From an uncultured Ruminococcus sp. (GTDB lineage Bacteria; Bacillota; Clostridia; Oscillospirales; Ruminococcaceae): 13,170 nt of DNA. The stretch is taken from assembly GCA_900752785.1 (NCBI GenBank), contig CAADWP010000168.1, forward strand, positions 1 through 13,170, read 5' to 3'. Below are positions 1 through 6,281 of the stretch, one piece after another (position 1 is the first letter of the stretch; the number at the start of each line of letters is the position of its first letter). A program made the translations under genes and the position numbers. A model generated the notes under the pieces. The model was not told the DNA's origin, did no database searches, and saw only the letters and a list, made by a program, of their open reading frames with translations.

Positions 1-161
1 AATTAAGGTATATAATCAATATACTTTTTGCAAATTTTACTTCAATATACGGAAGGTCCTCAGCGATGGCGTACAGAAATATCAAACTGCCGGAAGGTCA
101 TACATGGAGATCGTATACGGAATTTTTGCTTAATACGCTTCCTAAAAGACTCAGGAAATAA
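1..161 (+). CDS. 3' end of an esterase-like gene (partial)
   Basis: One frame is open from the window edge to a TAA at 159-161. Its last about 25 residues read KLPEGHTWRSYTEFLLNTLP, which resembles the C-terminus of PF00756-type alpha/beta-hydrolase esterases, where a Gly-His-x-Trp motif carries the catalytic histidine before a helix ending in Leu-Pro. The roughly 20 residues upstream (LRYIINILFANF...) do not look like an esterase, so this could be a frameshifted or truncated relic rather than the end of an intact gene. The missing upstream sequence would settle it. Confidence 0.35.
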   Translation, partial: LRYIINILFANFTSIYGRSSAMAYRNIKLPEGHTWRSYTEFLLNTLPKRLRK

Positions 162-242
162 CATAAAAATTTTGAAATATTAATAATTAATTTTTAATTC
201 TTGGCTATTATCACCCTTGATTTGTTGTTCAAATAAAAAAGT

Positions 243-280
243 ATGCATATTATGCCACAAACATGCATATTATGCCACAA
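243..280. repeat. Two exact 18-bp direct repeats abutting a promoter
   Basis: The sequence ATGCATATTATGCCACAA occurs at 243-260 and again at 263-280, giving a 20-bp period, about two helical turns. The second copy ends only three bases before the TTGACA -35 box at 284. Two identical sites on the same DNA face next to -35 are the usual layout for a transcription activator that binds direct repeats. The regulator is not identifiable; LytTR-type regulators use a similar paired layout, but the bases do not match their consensus clearly. Confidence 0.7.
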
Positions 281-283
281 CTA

Positions 284-312
284 TTGACAAGAAGAATATA
301 AACAGTTACAAT
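284..312 (+). promoter_or_regulatory. Strong sigma-A promoter for the small secreted protein
   Basis: A perfect -35 box TTGACA (284-289) is followed after exactly 17 bases by TACAAT (307-312), one mismatch from the ideal -10. Transcription would start near 319, leaving an AT-rich leader of about 108 bases before the ATG at 427. The leader holds ACAGT at 321-325 and ACTGT at 338-342 and 346-350, which could form alternative weak hairpins. The direct repeats at 243-280 lie directly upstream. Confidence 0.75.
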
Positions 313-426
313 TAATTTATACAGTTTTGGTTTTTTTACTGTTTCACTGTGATTTTTGGCAATAATGTGAATTTTACGATGCAATGAAAACCAATATTGT
401 TAAAATAATTATTAGGAGGTCATTTT

Positions 427-852
427 ATGACAAAAAAATTTAAGAAGATTGCTGTTTCCGTTATGGCAGTAACAGCTCTCGCAATGGGGACTATCAGTAT
501 GAATGTAAGTGCATATTATGATAGCGATAGTATGATACTTAGAAGTGCGATAGGCGCTCCGGGGAATGTAGGTAGTGGCACACTGAAAATTAATACCGTT
601 GCGGGAGGCAACTATTTTACAAAGTATAGTTTTTCAAATAACACTAATGCATTTGTATCAGTTTTTGCCACAAATGCAAGTAATATGCCTTCTGTAGTGC
701 TTGATAAAGGTGATAATGATGCGTATTTTTATAATATTCAGGTAGATAACATATATTATGCTAGCTTCGATGGGCATCTTAATGGTGATAACGAATGGGG
801 AACATGGAGGGTATGTCACGCTAATTTAGCAAGTCAGTACATAAATTCTTAA
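427..852 (+). CDS. Small Sec-exported protein of unknown function
   Basis: The 141-residue product has a clear signal peptide: a Lys-rich N-terminus (MTKKFKK), a hydrophobic core (about residues 8-22) and a Val-Ser-Ala cleavage site near residue 29. The mature part is about 112 residues, begins YYDSDS, and is rich in Asn, Gly, Ser, Tyr and Phe with alternating polar and hydrophobic residues, suggesting a small beta-sheet protein. It has one Cys, no transmembrane helix after the signal, and no sortase or lipobox motif, so it should be released. The start is fixed by AGGAGGT at 414-420, six bases before the ATG. The strong repeat-flanked promoter suggests high, regulated expression. I do not recognise the family. 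A secreted bacteriocin-like or surface-associated protein is possible, but no family motif supports this. Confidence 0.85.
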   Translation: MTKKFKKIAVSVMAVTALAMGTISMNVSAYYDSDSMILRSAIGAPGNVGSGTLKINTVAGGNYFTKYSFSNNTNAFVSVFATNASNMPSVVLDKGDNDAYFYNIQVDNIYYASFDGHLNGDNEWGTWRVCHANLASQYINS

Positions 853-857
853 TCAAT

Positions 858-875
858 ATACGAGTTAGATATTTG
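858..875. repeat. Left arm of an 18-bp inverted repeat
   Basis: ATACGAGTTAGATATTTG here is the exact reverse complement of 1033-1050 and again of 1055-1072. The arms enclose the hairpin-rich element at 896-1026. In RNA they could close the whole segment into one long stem. It starts five bases after the stop codon of the secreted-protein gene, so it may once have been that gene's simple hairpin terminator. Confidence 0.75.
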
Positions 876-895
876 AGCATTTTATATTGATCCTT

Positions 896-1026
896 TAAAT
901 TACGATAGACATAGCCTATAAGAATTTAGCCGTTGAGACCGGCGAGACGTCAATTGGCGCAGCCAATAGCAGCCTGCACATCAGGTGTTCCCTATAATTC
1001 CCATGTCTATAGGAATTATAGGGGGC
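896..1026 (+). mobile_element. Hairpin-rich mini-element, possibly a non-autonomous IS200/IS605-like insertion
   Basis: This segment has no credible ORF but several stem-loops in a row: an imperfect one at 896-928 (TAAATT/AATTTA with inner ATAG/CTAT), ATTGGC-GCA-GCCAAT at 953-967, CCTG-cacat-CAGG at 973-985, and a perfect 12-bp stem CCCTATAATTCC/GGAATTATAGGG at 990-1023 with a 10-base loop. The outer two hairpins resemble each other (CTATAAGAATT versus CTATAGGAATT), and ATAGACAT at 905-912 recurs inverted at 1003-1010. Subterminal hairpins at both ends without classical terminal repeats are typical of IS200/IS605 elements and their small derivatives, and the inner part resembles the structured RNA found at the 3' end of such elements. 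The assignment is from memory of the family; a structured regulatory RNA is the alternative. Confidence 0.45.
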
Positions 1027-1028
1027 GT

Positions 1029-1072
1029 ATTACAAATATCTAACTCGTATATTACAAATATCTAACTCGTAT
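1029..1072. repeat. Exact 22-bp tandem duplication
   Basis: ATTACAAATATCTAACTCGTAT is present at 1029-1050 and immediately again at 1051-1072. Each copy contains the reverse complement of 858-875, so the left arm has two possible partners. The second copy ends 25 bases before the lipoprotein start at 1098. It may be a recent slippage duplication or a paired regulatory site. Confidence 0.85.
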
Positions 1073-1097
1073 TTAATAAATTGAATTGGAGAAAGAA

Positions 1098-2225
1098 ATG
1101 AAAAAAATATACAGATTTATTTATGTAACAGTCAGCATTCTATGTATGTTAAATTTAAGTTCATGTTCTGGGGAAAAAACAAATACAAAAGCAGAAATTG
1201 AAAAAATTCAAGTTGATAAATTGTCAGAATCACCTGTAGAGTTAAATATTACTCCAAAATTAAATTTTGATGAGGCAATAATTGACATACCGGATGTAAA
1301 CGAAATGTATTCATTAAAATTAACGCGTCCAATTCTTAATATGCAGGAACTTACCGATGAATTTACTGCGTCAACTGAAAAGTTTCTGGATAGGAAAATA
1401 GATAAGTCCATGTTAAAATACCGATACAGTAACGGTAAGGATGAACCGACATATTTAGGCATTTCAGATTCTCCTGAATTTAAATTGAATTTTAATATGT
1501 TAAGCTATACTGACGAAGAAACTTACGACGAAACATTTTTTTTGCCGTATGGAATGTACTGGGTCGCAAATAAATCGTCAGTATATAGTAAAGATCTTCA
1601 TCTTGGAGAGTTTAATATACTGCGGTTCTATGATAAAAACGAGAAAAAACAAAGTGAAGATTTTGAATTTATGGAGAATGCTGTAGACAAGCTGAAAAAC
1701 GAGTATTCTTACTTTATGCCTTCCGATTTCAATATAAAACCCTATCGTTACATAGATACAGATGACATTTATTATTCAATATTAAGAATTGAATATGAAG
1801 GAGTGCCGTTTAATACCGACTTTTTTGGCCATATAAATGAAACCGTTAAACCTTTACCTGTATCGGATGTGGAAGCATTTTGTGAATTGGTCATAGGTAA
1901 GGACGGCACAATATACAGGATAGCAAGTTTTTCTGATCTTAATATAGAAAGACAGGATACGTATACCGAAATAATTACACCGGCAACAGCCTGCCGATTA
2001 GTGGATAAAGAAATATCCGATGACGTATCGTTTAAGGTAACACGTTTTGATTTGCTTTATAATTATGAGGAGATAATAAATGAAAATGATAGAACCAATT
2101 TATATTATCAAAGTAAACCATATTGGAAGATCACCATTGAACGCACGGGCATTGCGGAGTATCCTATGTTAGCATTTATGGTCGATGCAATTTCCGGCGA
2201 AGTAAAGACATATAAGATTGTGTAG
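1098..2225 (+). CDS. Lipoprotein of unknown function
   Basis: The 375-residue product starts with a lipoprotein signal: MKKIYRF, a hydrophobic stretch, then the lipobox Leu-Ser-Ser-Cys with Cys23 as the lipidation site, followed by a Ser/Lys/Thr-rich tether. It should sit on the outer face of the membrane. I chose the ATG at 1098 over the in-frame TTG at 1086 because GGAGA (1088-1092) lies five bases before this ATG. The body is hydrophilic and acidic, without further membrane segments. The C-terminus (KPYWKITIERTG... VDAISGEVKTYKIV) resembles the strand-turn ending of PepSY-like domains, which is only a hint. It follows the small secreted protein on the same strand, but the structured element between them makes a shared transcript uncertain. 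Confidence 0.8.
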   Translation: MKKIYRFIYVTVSILCMLNLSSCSGEKTNTKAEIEKIQVDKLSESPVELNITPKLNFDEAIIDIPDVNEMYSLKLTRPILNMQELTDEFTASTEKFLDRKIDKSMLKYRYSNGKDEPTYLGISDSPEFKLNFNMLSYTDEETYDETFFLPYGMYWVANKSSVYSKDLHLGEFNILRFYDKNEKKQSEDFEFMENAVDKLKNEYSYFMPSDFNIKPYRYIDTDDIYYSILRIEYEGVPFNTDFFGHINETVKPLPVSDVEAFCELVIGKDGTIYRIASFSDLNIERQDTYTEIITPATACRLVDKEISDDVSFKVTRFDLLYNYEEIINENDRTNLYYQSKPYWKITIERTGIAEYPMLAFMVDAISGEVKTYKIV

Positions 2226-2360
2226 GCGCAGGGAATTTATAATGCTGAATGTAAAGATGACTTCTCAGAAGATAAGATATTTGCTGATAGGAAGAAAAAA
2301 TCAATCTGTATCAAAATTTATAATTCCGATAAGTTATAAAAATTTATAGGGGAGCTTTTA

Positions 2361-2960
2361 ATGAAGTCATCGGAAATATTGTTTAATGAGTTAAAACAGG
2401 AAATATTGAACTGCCGCAGATGCCGGGAAAAATTCGGATTTGAACCTCATCCTGTAGTTATGGGGAATTCAAATTCAAGGATAATACACATTAGTCAGGC
2501 GCCGTCGCAGAATGTGTATAATACCTTAAAGCCGTGGAACGACGCAAGCGGAAACCGACTGAGGAACGAATGGTATCACATTTCTGACGAAGTTTTTTAC
2601 AATCCCGATAATTTTTTCTTTACTTCCATAGCTCATTGTTATCCCGGAAAGTCATCCAACGGCGGCGACAGACTTCCTCCTAAAATATGTGCAAAAACTT
2701 GGCTTGTTAGGGAAATCGAAGCCGTAAACAATAAAATATTTATACTTGTCGGCAGCAAGGCGGCAGATTTTTTCTTTCCAAATAAGGATTTTACGTCGTT
2801 AGTTTTCAAGGATCACGTTATAAACGGCAAGTCTGCATATGTACTTCCGCATCCGTCACCGCTGAATATAAAGTGGTTTAAGGATAATCCGGATTTTCTG
2901 AATGTTCGGGTCAAGGAGATTGAAACGAAAGTGCATGAGGTGTTGGAGATGATTGATTAA
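2361..2960 (+). CDS. Uracil-DNA glycosylase superfamily protein with 4Fe-4S cysteines
   Basis: The 199-residue protein has the marks of the iron-sulfur uracil-DNA glycosylases (family 4-like), which remove uracil from DNA in base-excision repair. Four cysteines are placed for a 4Fe-4S cluster: C18 and C21 (CRRC), C93 (HCYPG) and C110 (PPKICAKTW). Motif 1 is ISQAPSQNVY (44-53), then PWNDASGNRLR (58-68), LVGSKAA (129-135), and the catalytic-loop motif LPHPSPLNIKW (162-172). Motif 1 has Gln where classical family 4 enzymes have Glu (GEAPG); the SQAPS/NDASG/HPSPxNxxW pattern marks a separate bacterial subfamily of UDG-like proteins. Length fits. AGGGGAG at 2348-2354 stands six bases before the ATG. 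Activity on uracil is inferred. It is a stand-alone gene with no repair genes nearby. Confidence 0.85.
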   Translation: MKSSEILFNELKQEILNCRRCREKFGFEPHPVVMGNSNSRIIHISQAPSQNVYNTLKPWNDASGNRLRNEWYHISDEVFYNPDNFFFTSIAHCYPGKSSNGGDRLPPKICAKTWLVREIEAVNNKIFILVGSKAADFFFPNKDFTSLVFKDHVINGKSAYVLPHPSPLNIKWFKDNPDFLNVRVKEIETKVHEVLEMID

Positions 2961-2978
2961 TTTAATTAAAAGCAATTC

Positions 2979-3005
2979 CTCCCGAAAATACAGGAGAAAT
3001 TTTTG
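2979..3005. terminator. Weak terminator-like hairpin between convergent genes
   Basis: CTCC (2979-2982) can pair with GGAG (2993-2996), followed by AAATTTTTG. It lies in the 48-bp gap between the convergent genes ending at 2960 and 3009. The stem is short, so the call is tentative. Confidence 0.3.
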
Positions 3006-3008
3006 TAT

Positions 3009-3257
3009 TTAATGCAATATATTTGTCGGCGGCATACAAACATGATCTTTACATATATAATAGGTAGTCTCATCATTTAAAAGAGGATATTTTTCATATT
3101 CTTTTGTCACGAAAATATTTGTTAAAAAAGGTATGTTTATCTTTACTAAAATGCTTTCGGGAGAACCAAGAGAAATAATTGTCTTTTTATGTATCCTTAT
3201 CCGATTGTTAGCAAAGTCAATTACTGCAATGGGTTTATTGCAAGCTGTGTCCTGCAT
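3009..3257 (-). CDS. Small protein of unknown function, possibly from a mobile element
   Basis: The 82-residue protein has an ATG at 3257 preceded by AGGAGG eight bases upstream, strong evidence that it is translated. Residues about 18-42 (NNRIRIHKKTIISLGSPESI and following) resemble a short basic domain with a KKT-x3-LG-x-P pattern that I recall from small genes in Clostridial integrative elements. The C-terminus contains TYYICKDHVCMPPTN, a Cys-x4-Cys pair that resembles the last residues of DUF255 thioredoxin-like proteins, but this match is too short to rely on. No signal peptide or membrane segment is seen. The ATG directly follows the TAA of an upstream frame (TAAATG), suggesting it was once the second gene of a translationally coupled pair. 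Confidence 0.6.
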   Translation of the reverse strand: MQDTACNKPIAVIDFANNRIRIHKKTIISLGSPESILVKINIPFLTNIFVTKEYEKYPLLNDETTYYICKDHVCMPPTNILH

Positions 3258-3260
3258 TTA

Positions 3261-3419
3261 AAATTCCTCCTGTAATTGTTCTGTTTCAATTGCCATTTCC
3301 TTCGCTGCGTTACGCTTTTCATTCTCTATGCCGAATATGGTATATGATTTTTGATATGGCGAGCGAATTGAAAAAAGCCTGCGCAGAAATAAAGAATTAA
3401 TGTTCAGGAAACTAAATAC
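3261..3419 (-). pseudogene. Relic of the gene that preceded the 82-residue protein
   Basis: Reading the minus strand into the TAA at 3260-3258, the frame is open for more than 50 codons with no usable ATG start. Only the last about 33 residues look protein-like (FGIENEKRNAAKEMAIETEQ, then LQEEF): a charged, helix-forming tail whose final codons double as the AGGAGG ribosome site of the next gene. The only in-frame ATG lies 12 codons from the stop with no properly spaced ribosome site. I read it as the surviving 3' end of a truncated coding gene. The product is not recognised. Confidence 0.35.
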
Positions 3420-3424
3420 ATAAC

Positions 3425-3459
3425 AAACTTCTCCGTACCAAGCAGGTGCGGAGAAGTTT
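3425..3459. repeat. Perfect long hairpin (15-bp stem, 5-base loop)
   Basis: AAACTTCTCCG (3425-3435) pairs with CGGAGAAGTTT (3449-3459). The stem continues inward with one T-G wobble and ACC/GGT, leaving the loop AAGCA. It begins three bases after the TAA of a minus-strand relic frame (3465-3463), so it probably terminated that gene, although no long U tract follows on either strand. It could also belong to a mobile-element end. Confidence 0.6.
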
Positions 3460-3503
3460 ACTTTAACGATATAAAGTAATATTTTTACGTTTTAACTTTG
3501 TTA

Positions 3504-3659
3504 TTTCAGGATATGCTTCAGCTTCTTTCCTGACTGATACGCCTAATAAAATTTGTTCTTGAATTCTGCTGAAAAATATACGAACTGCTTTGTCGCCGCT
3601 ATAATATACTCGCTTTTCAGCAGTTCCTGTATTTCTTCTTCACTCAGTAGCTTTATCGT
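3504..3659 (-). pseudogene. Ruined transposase orfA-like (HTH) fragment
   Basis: The minus-strand frame reads IKLLSEEEIQELLKSEYIIA, then ATKQFVYFSAEFKNKFY, then a TAG at 3545-3543, then AYQSGKKLKHILK and a TAA. This matches the pattern of N-termini of IS3-type orfA / transposase-associated HTH proteins: a Glu-rich 'EEEI-x-ELL' helix, a short beta segment, then 'EFK' and 'Y-x2-G'. The expected start codon is ACG (3659-3657), six bases after an intact AAGGAG (3671-3666), so ATG has apparently mutated to ACG. The rest of the gene is missing. An alternative frame shifted by -1 is open to a TAA at 3465-3463 and ends KEAEAYPEITKLKRKNITLY, so a frameshift may also have occurred. Not functional as it stands. 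Confidence 0.5.
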
Positions 3660-3680
3660 GTGGATCTCCTTTTCGTTTTT

Positions 3681-3709
3681 ATTATATCATTTTTCTATCC
3701 ATATGTCCA
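3681..3709 (-). promoter_or_regulatory. Strong minus-strand promoter upstream of the transposase relic
   Basis: On the minus strand, TGGACA (3709-3704) and a perfect TATAAT (3686-3681) are separated by 17 bases. Transcription would begin near 3674, just before the AAGGAG at 3671-3666. The expression signals survive although the coding sequence is destroyed. Confidence 0.6.
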
Positions 3710-3795
3710 GTATTTTATACCCTCTACTGTCCGAACCTCGGGTTTTCGCACCTCTTTTTTGTCCGTTTTTGGGGGGACAGTTTAGTTCTAAATAC

Positions 3796-3841
3796 AAAAA
3801 ACACCCGTGCAAAGTTGTGAAATCCTGCACGGGTGTTTTTT
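3796..3841. terminator. Strong bidirectional intrinsic terminator
   Basis: AAAAAACACCCGTGCA (3796-3811) pairs perfectly with TGCACGGGTGTTTTTT (3826-3841) around a 14-base loop. A run of Ts follows the GC-rich stem in either direction, so it can stop transcripts from both sides. Its right end overlaps the TAA of the membrane glycosyltransferase gene (3842-3840), whose transcript it terminates. Confidence 0.9.
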
Positions 3842-6221
3842 ATTTCCAGAATGCAAAAAATTGTTCGGTATCGTACGCGATCTCCGGGTAATCACGGTAT
3901 ATGTCGTCATATCGGAACATATGTCCCACTGATTGAACCCCGCTTATGAAAATCGTCCATACAAGCGCAAAGCACATAAATGCACGTATGAGTTTTTTTA
4001 TAAGCTCATTGCTTGTTTTGGTATAAATAAGGAATAGCACAGCATACGCGCCGAGAAGGGACTGCCATGAAAAATCTGCCATGTATCTTACGGCATATCC
4101 GCTTTCCCATACGGACGCGATGATGATAAACGGTACCACTATGCATGGAAGTGCGGTAAATATAGCCGAGCGTATTCTTGTTTTCTTGTCGGAAATTGTT
4201 TTCAGCGCTCTGCCGGAGACAAAATATGCGAACATTGGCAGCGCAAGAAAGAAAAGTCCTGATGTATTGCCCGTACATACGACGTCGCTATAGAAGAATC
4301 CTCCTACACCGAGCTGACTGAATTTAGTTGATACAATTGGATAGACAGGCGAGATCACAGGCGGATTGAACAAGTAATTATAGAGTGCGATAAGAGAAAG
4401 CTGAGGGTGGAATTGCGCCTTGGTGAAATTGTTTACTGTGAGCGAATACTGTATGCCGAACTCAAATGGCGAGCCGAAACGGTTAAAATTATACCACATC
4501 TGGATAAGTCCCAGACATGCCATCGGAACAATAGCGCAGCAAAGATATGAAACGCTGGAACGGCAGAAAAGCTTTTGTTTTCCATCGGCAGTCTTGACGC
4601 AAGTTTTCGGCATAGCTGCGATCATGAATATAGCGGCGCAGATGCAATACAGAACAAGCGTCGGACGCGAAAGAACTGCTGCGGCAAAAAGTAAGGAAGC
4701 TGCAGCGGTTTTTGCGAAAGAGATCTTTCCTTTACCGAATATATTTGCGGAGAGCAGGAAATATACCGCCCATGTCAGGAATGCAAAGCCTGCGGATATA
4801 GCTGTTTCATAAAACGAGGGGCGTCCGATGCTGAACCAGATTCCGCTGACCATTTGAAGAATAATAAGGCTGATTATATATATTCCGCACGGAAGCTTAG
4901 GAAAAAGTTTTTTTACGAATTGTGTAAAGGCAAAGGTCAAGCCTATTATGCCGATAGCGGCAAAAATAAGTATAGCCACAGCGTCCGCCAGGAAATACCC
5001 CGTTATAAGATGATAAGGCAGAAACAGAAGTATTACCGGCGCGATACCGTAATATGAATAATACTTGCCGTTATAGTAGACATGATCCCATTTTGCATCG
5101 ATTCCTGAGCTTTCGCGGTATGCTCGGTCATAAGGATTATCGAAATCCAGCAGACTTTGCGATGGATTGTCAAGCAGGCTTGTACTGTGCTTTTCAAAGG
5201 CTTCGACAAGCTCCTGCGACATCTGATTTCCTGTTTTTTGCTTTAAAAGATCTTTTATTTTTGTATCGCCTAATTTATACTTTGTCGCTCCCAAAGCAAG
5301 AATAACCGCGACTGCCGTTATTATAACTGCCGAAGAAACGCCAACAATTTTACATTCGCCGAGACTTTTCTGAAGACGGCGTTCTTTCATAACAGCGTAG
5401 AGAAGACTTCCGACCAATACAATAAGCAGAAATCTTAGCCATGAAATTGTTATAGGAGCATGAGTATTCAGTATAACGTTTTTTACATAGAATGTTCCTT
5501 CGCCTTCAGCTTTTATTCTGATGCGGATACTGCCGACGTTTCCCGAAAGATATAGGGGAATATATTGGGAGCTTGATCTGTTTTTTACAATATATCCCTC
5601 GGCAATTGAGAAGCGGTAATCGCTTGTTTGCGTTTCGTCCATTGCGTCAATGTAAACATATGCTTTTTTCGCATTTGTTTTGTTAAAGGACATATTGATA
5701 AATACATTGCCGACCTGTTCGTTAAGATTGTTGATAGTAAGAGTTGCTTCGGCGCCGTTTGTTACTATAACGTCTTTAAAATTATCGCGGTATTTTGTGT
5801 TTTCATTTCTTTCAAAAAGCGAGGCATCAGCCGTTACAGTACAGAAATTTCCGAAGCAAAGACGATATGACGGCAAATTAAATAAAGTGACTTCAAGAAT
5901 AGAAGCGATCAGCATAAGCTTTACTGCAAAGGCAATAGTTTTGATATGCTTTTGCCTGTTCAGTATGTTGAGCAGATAGGCGATTATAGGCACGGTTCCG
6001 ATAAATACGAATACTTTGCTGCAGCTTCCGAAGTTTATGATGTGAAATCCATCCAGAAAGGCGGCGGCTATAGGTATCCATATAAAGATTCGTGCAAATT
6101 TTTCTATCCTGTGAAGCTTAACTTTATTAGTTTCTTTTGAACAGGACTTTATTTCGTATAGAAATGCATATGTAACTGCTGATGAAATTATCAGAATTAT
6201 AATCATAAAGATAATGTTCAA
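3840..6221 (-). CDS. Polytopic membrane glycosyltransferase, GT-C / family 39-like
   Basis: The 793-residue protein has about four N-terminal membrane helices, an extracytoplasmic beta-rich domain (roughly residues 130-255), then many further helices. The stretch FDNPYDRAYRESSG...WDHVYYNGKYYSYYG (about residues 357-392), just after a membrane helix, is typical of lipid-phosphosugar-using GT-C enzymes, which move sugars on the outer membrane face; the acidic residues there are candidate catalytic positions. A later large loop holds the Asn/Pro-rich NYLFNPPVISP region. Acceptor and sugar are unknown. The start is TTG at 6221, nine bases after AAGGA (6235-6231); the next ATG (6206) is too far from any ribosome site. 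It lies 60 bp downstream of the dockerin protein gene, suggesting co-expression. The product could instead be an oligosaccharide flippase-like protein. Confidence 0.65.
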   Translation of the reverse strand: MNIIFMIIILIISSAVTYAFLYEIKSCSKETNKVKLHRIEKFARIFIWIPIAAAFLDGFHIINFGSCSKVFVFIGTVPIIAYLLNILNRQKHIKTIAFAVKLMLIASILEVTLFNLPSYRLCFGNFCTVTADASLFERNENTKYRDNFKDVIVTNGAEATLTINNLNEQVGNVFINMSFNKTNAKKAYVYIDAMDETQTSDYRFSIAEGYIVKNRSSSQYIPLYLSGNVGSIRIRIKAEGEGTFYVKNVILNTHAPITISWLRFLLIVLVGSLLYAVMKERRLQKSLGECKIVGVSSAVIITAVAVILALGATKYKLGDTKIKDLLKQKTGNQMSQELVEAFEKHSTSLLDNPSQSLLDFDNPYDRAYRESSGIDAKWDHVYYNGKYYSYYGIAPVILLFLPYHLITGYFLADAVAILIFAAIGIIGLTFAFTQFVKKLFPKLPCGIYIISLIILQMVSGIWFSIGRPSFYETAISAGFAFLTWAVYFLLSANIFGKGKISFAKTAAASLLFAAAVLSRPTLVLYCICAAIFMIAAMPKTCVKTADGKQKLFCRSSVSYLCCAIVPMACLGLIQMWYNFNRFGSPFEFGIQYSLTVNNFTKAQFHPQLSLIALYNYLFNPPVISPVYPIVSTKFSQLGVGGFFYSDVVCTGNTSGLFFLALPMFAYFVSGRALKTISDKKTRIRSAIFTALPCIVVPFIIIASVWESGYAVRYMADFSWQSLLGAYAVLFLIYTKTSNELIKKLIRAFMCFALVWTIFISGVQSVGHMFRYDDIYRDYPEIAYDTEQFFAFWK

Positions 6222-6259
6222 TAAATCACATCCTTTAAGTCGTTAATCAATAAGAAATT

Positions 6260-6281
6260 TATAGGAAATACAATTCCTATA
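6260..6281. terminator. AT-rich hairpin directly after the dockerin gene
   Basis: TATAGGAA (6260-6267) and TTCCTATA (6274-6281) form an 8-bp stem with a 6-base loop, touching the stop codon of the dockerin gene (6284-6282). A U-rich stretch follows on the minus strand. It may partly terminate or protect the upstream transcript and so set the level of the glycosyltransferase gene. Confidence 0.45.

Larger units (their letters stand above)
3504..3786 (-). mobile_element. Left-end remnant of an insertion sequence
   Basis: The decayed orfA, its promoter and a C-tract terminus form one unit. Reading the minus strand from about 3785, the sequence runs AAACTGTCCCCCC...GGAC, and the word TGTCC/GGACA recurs at 3704-3708, 3728-3732, 3760-3764 and 3775-3779, as expected for transposase-binding repeats at an IS end. 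No matching right end or orfB is present in the window. The IS family is uncertain, probably IS3-like from the orfA. Confidence 0.4.

Noticed and set aside
243..280. CRISPR-like short repeats
   Set aside because: Only two copies, with two bases between them and no cas genes; the position against a -35 box indicates an operator.
427..852. Lactococcin 972-type bacteriocin
   Set aside because: Size and export fit loosely, but the family's Gly-Gly-Thr-Trp start and C-terminal pattern are missing, and no dedicated immunity transporter follows.
3543..3560. Programmed -1 frameshift in the orfA relic
   Set aside because: The junction reads AAC AAA TTT TAT TAG, which is not a proper X-XXY-YYZ slippery heptamer, and the start codon is also lost, so decay explains it better.
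3553..3891. 112-codon plus-strand frame with many Ser, Phe and Ile
   Set aside because: No ribosome site precedes it, it runs through the bidirectional terminator, and it is the antisense of the transposase relic.
4420..4812. 130-codon plus-strand frame inside the glycosyltransferase gene
   Set aside because: It is antisense to a long membrane-protein gene with consistent helices and lacks start signals and recognisable domains.
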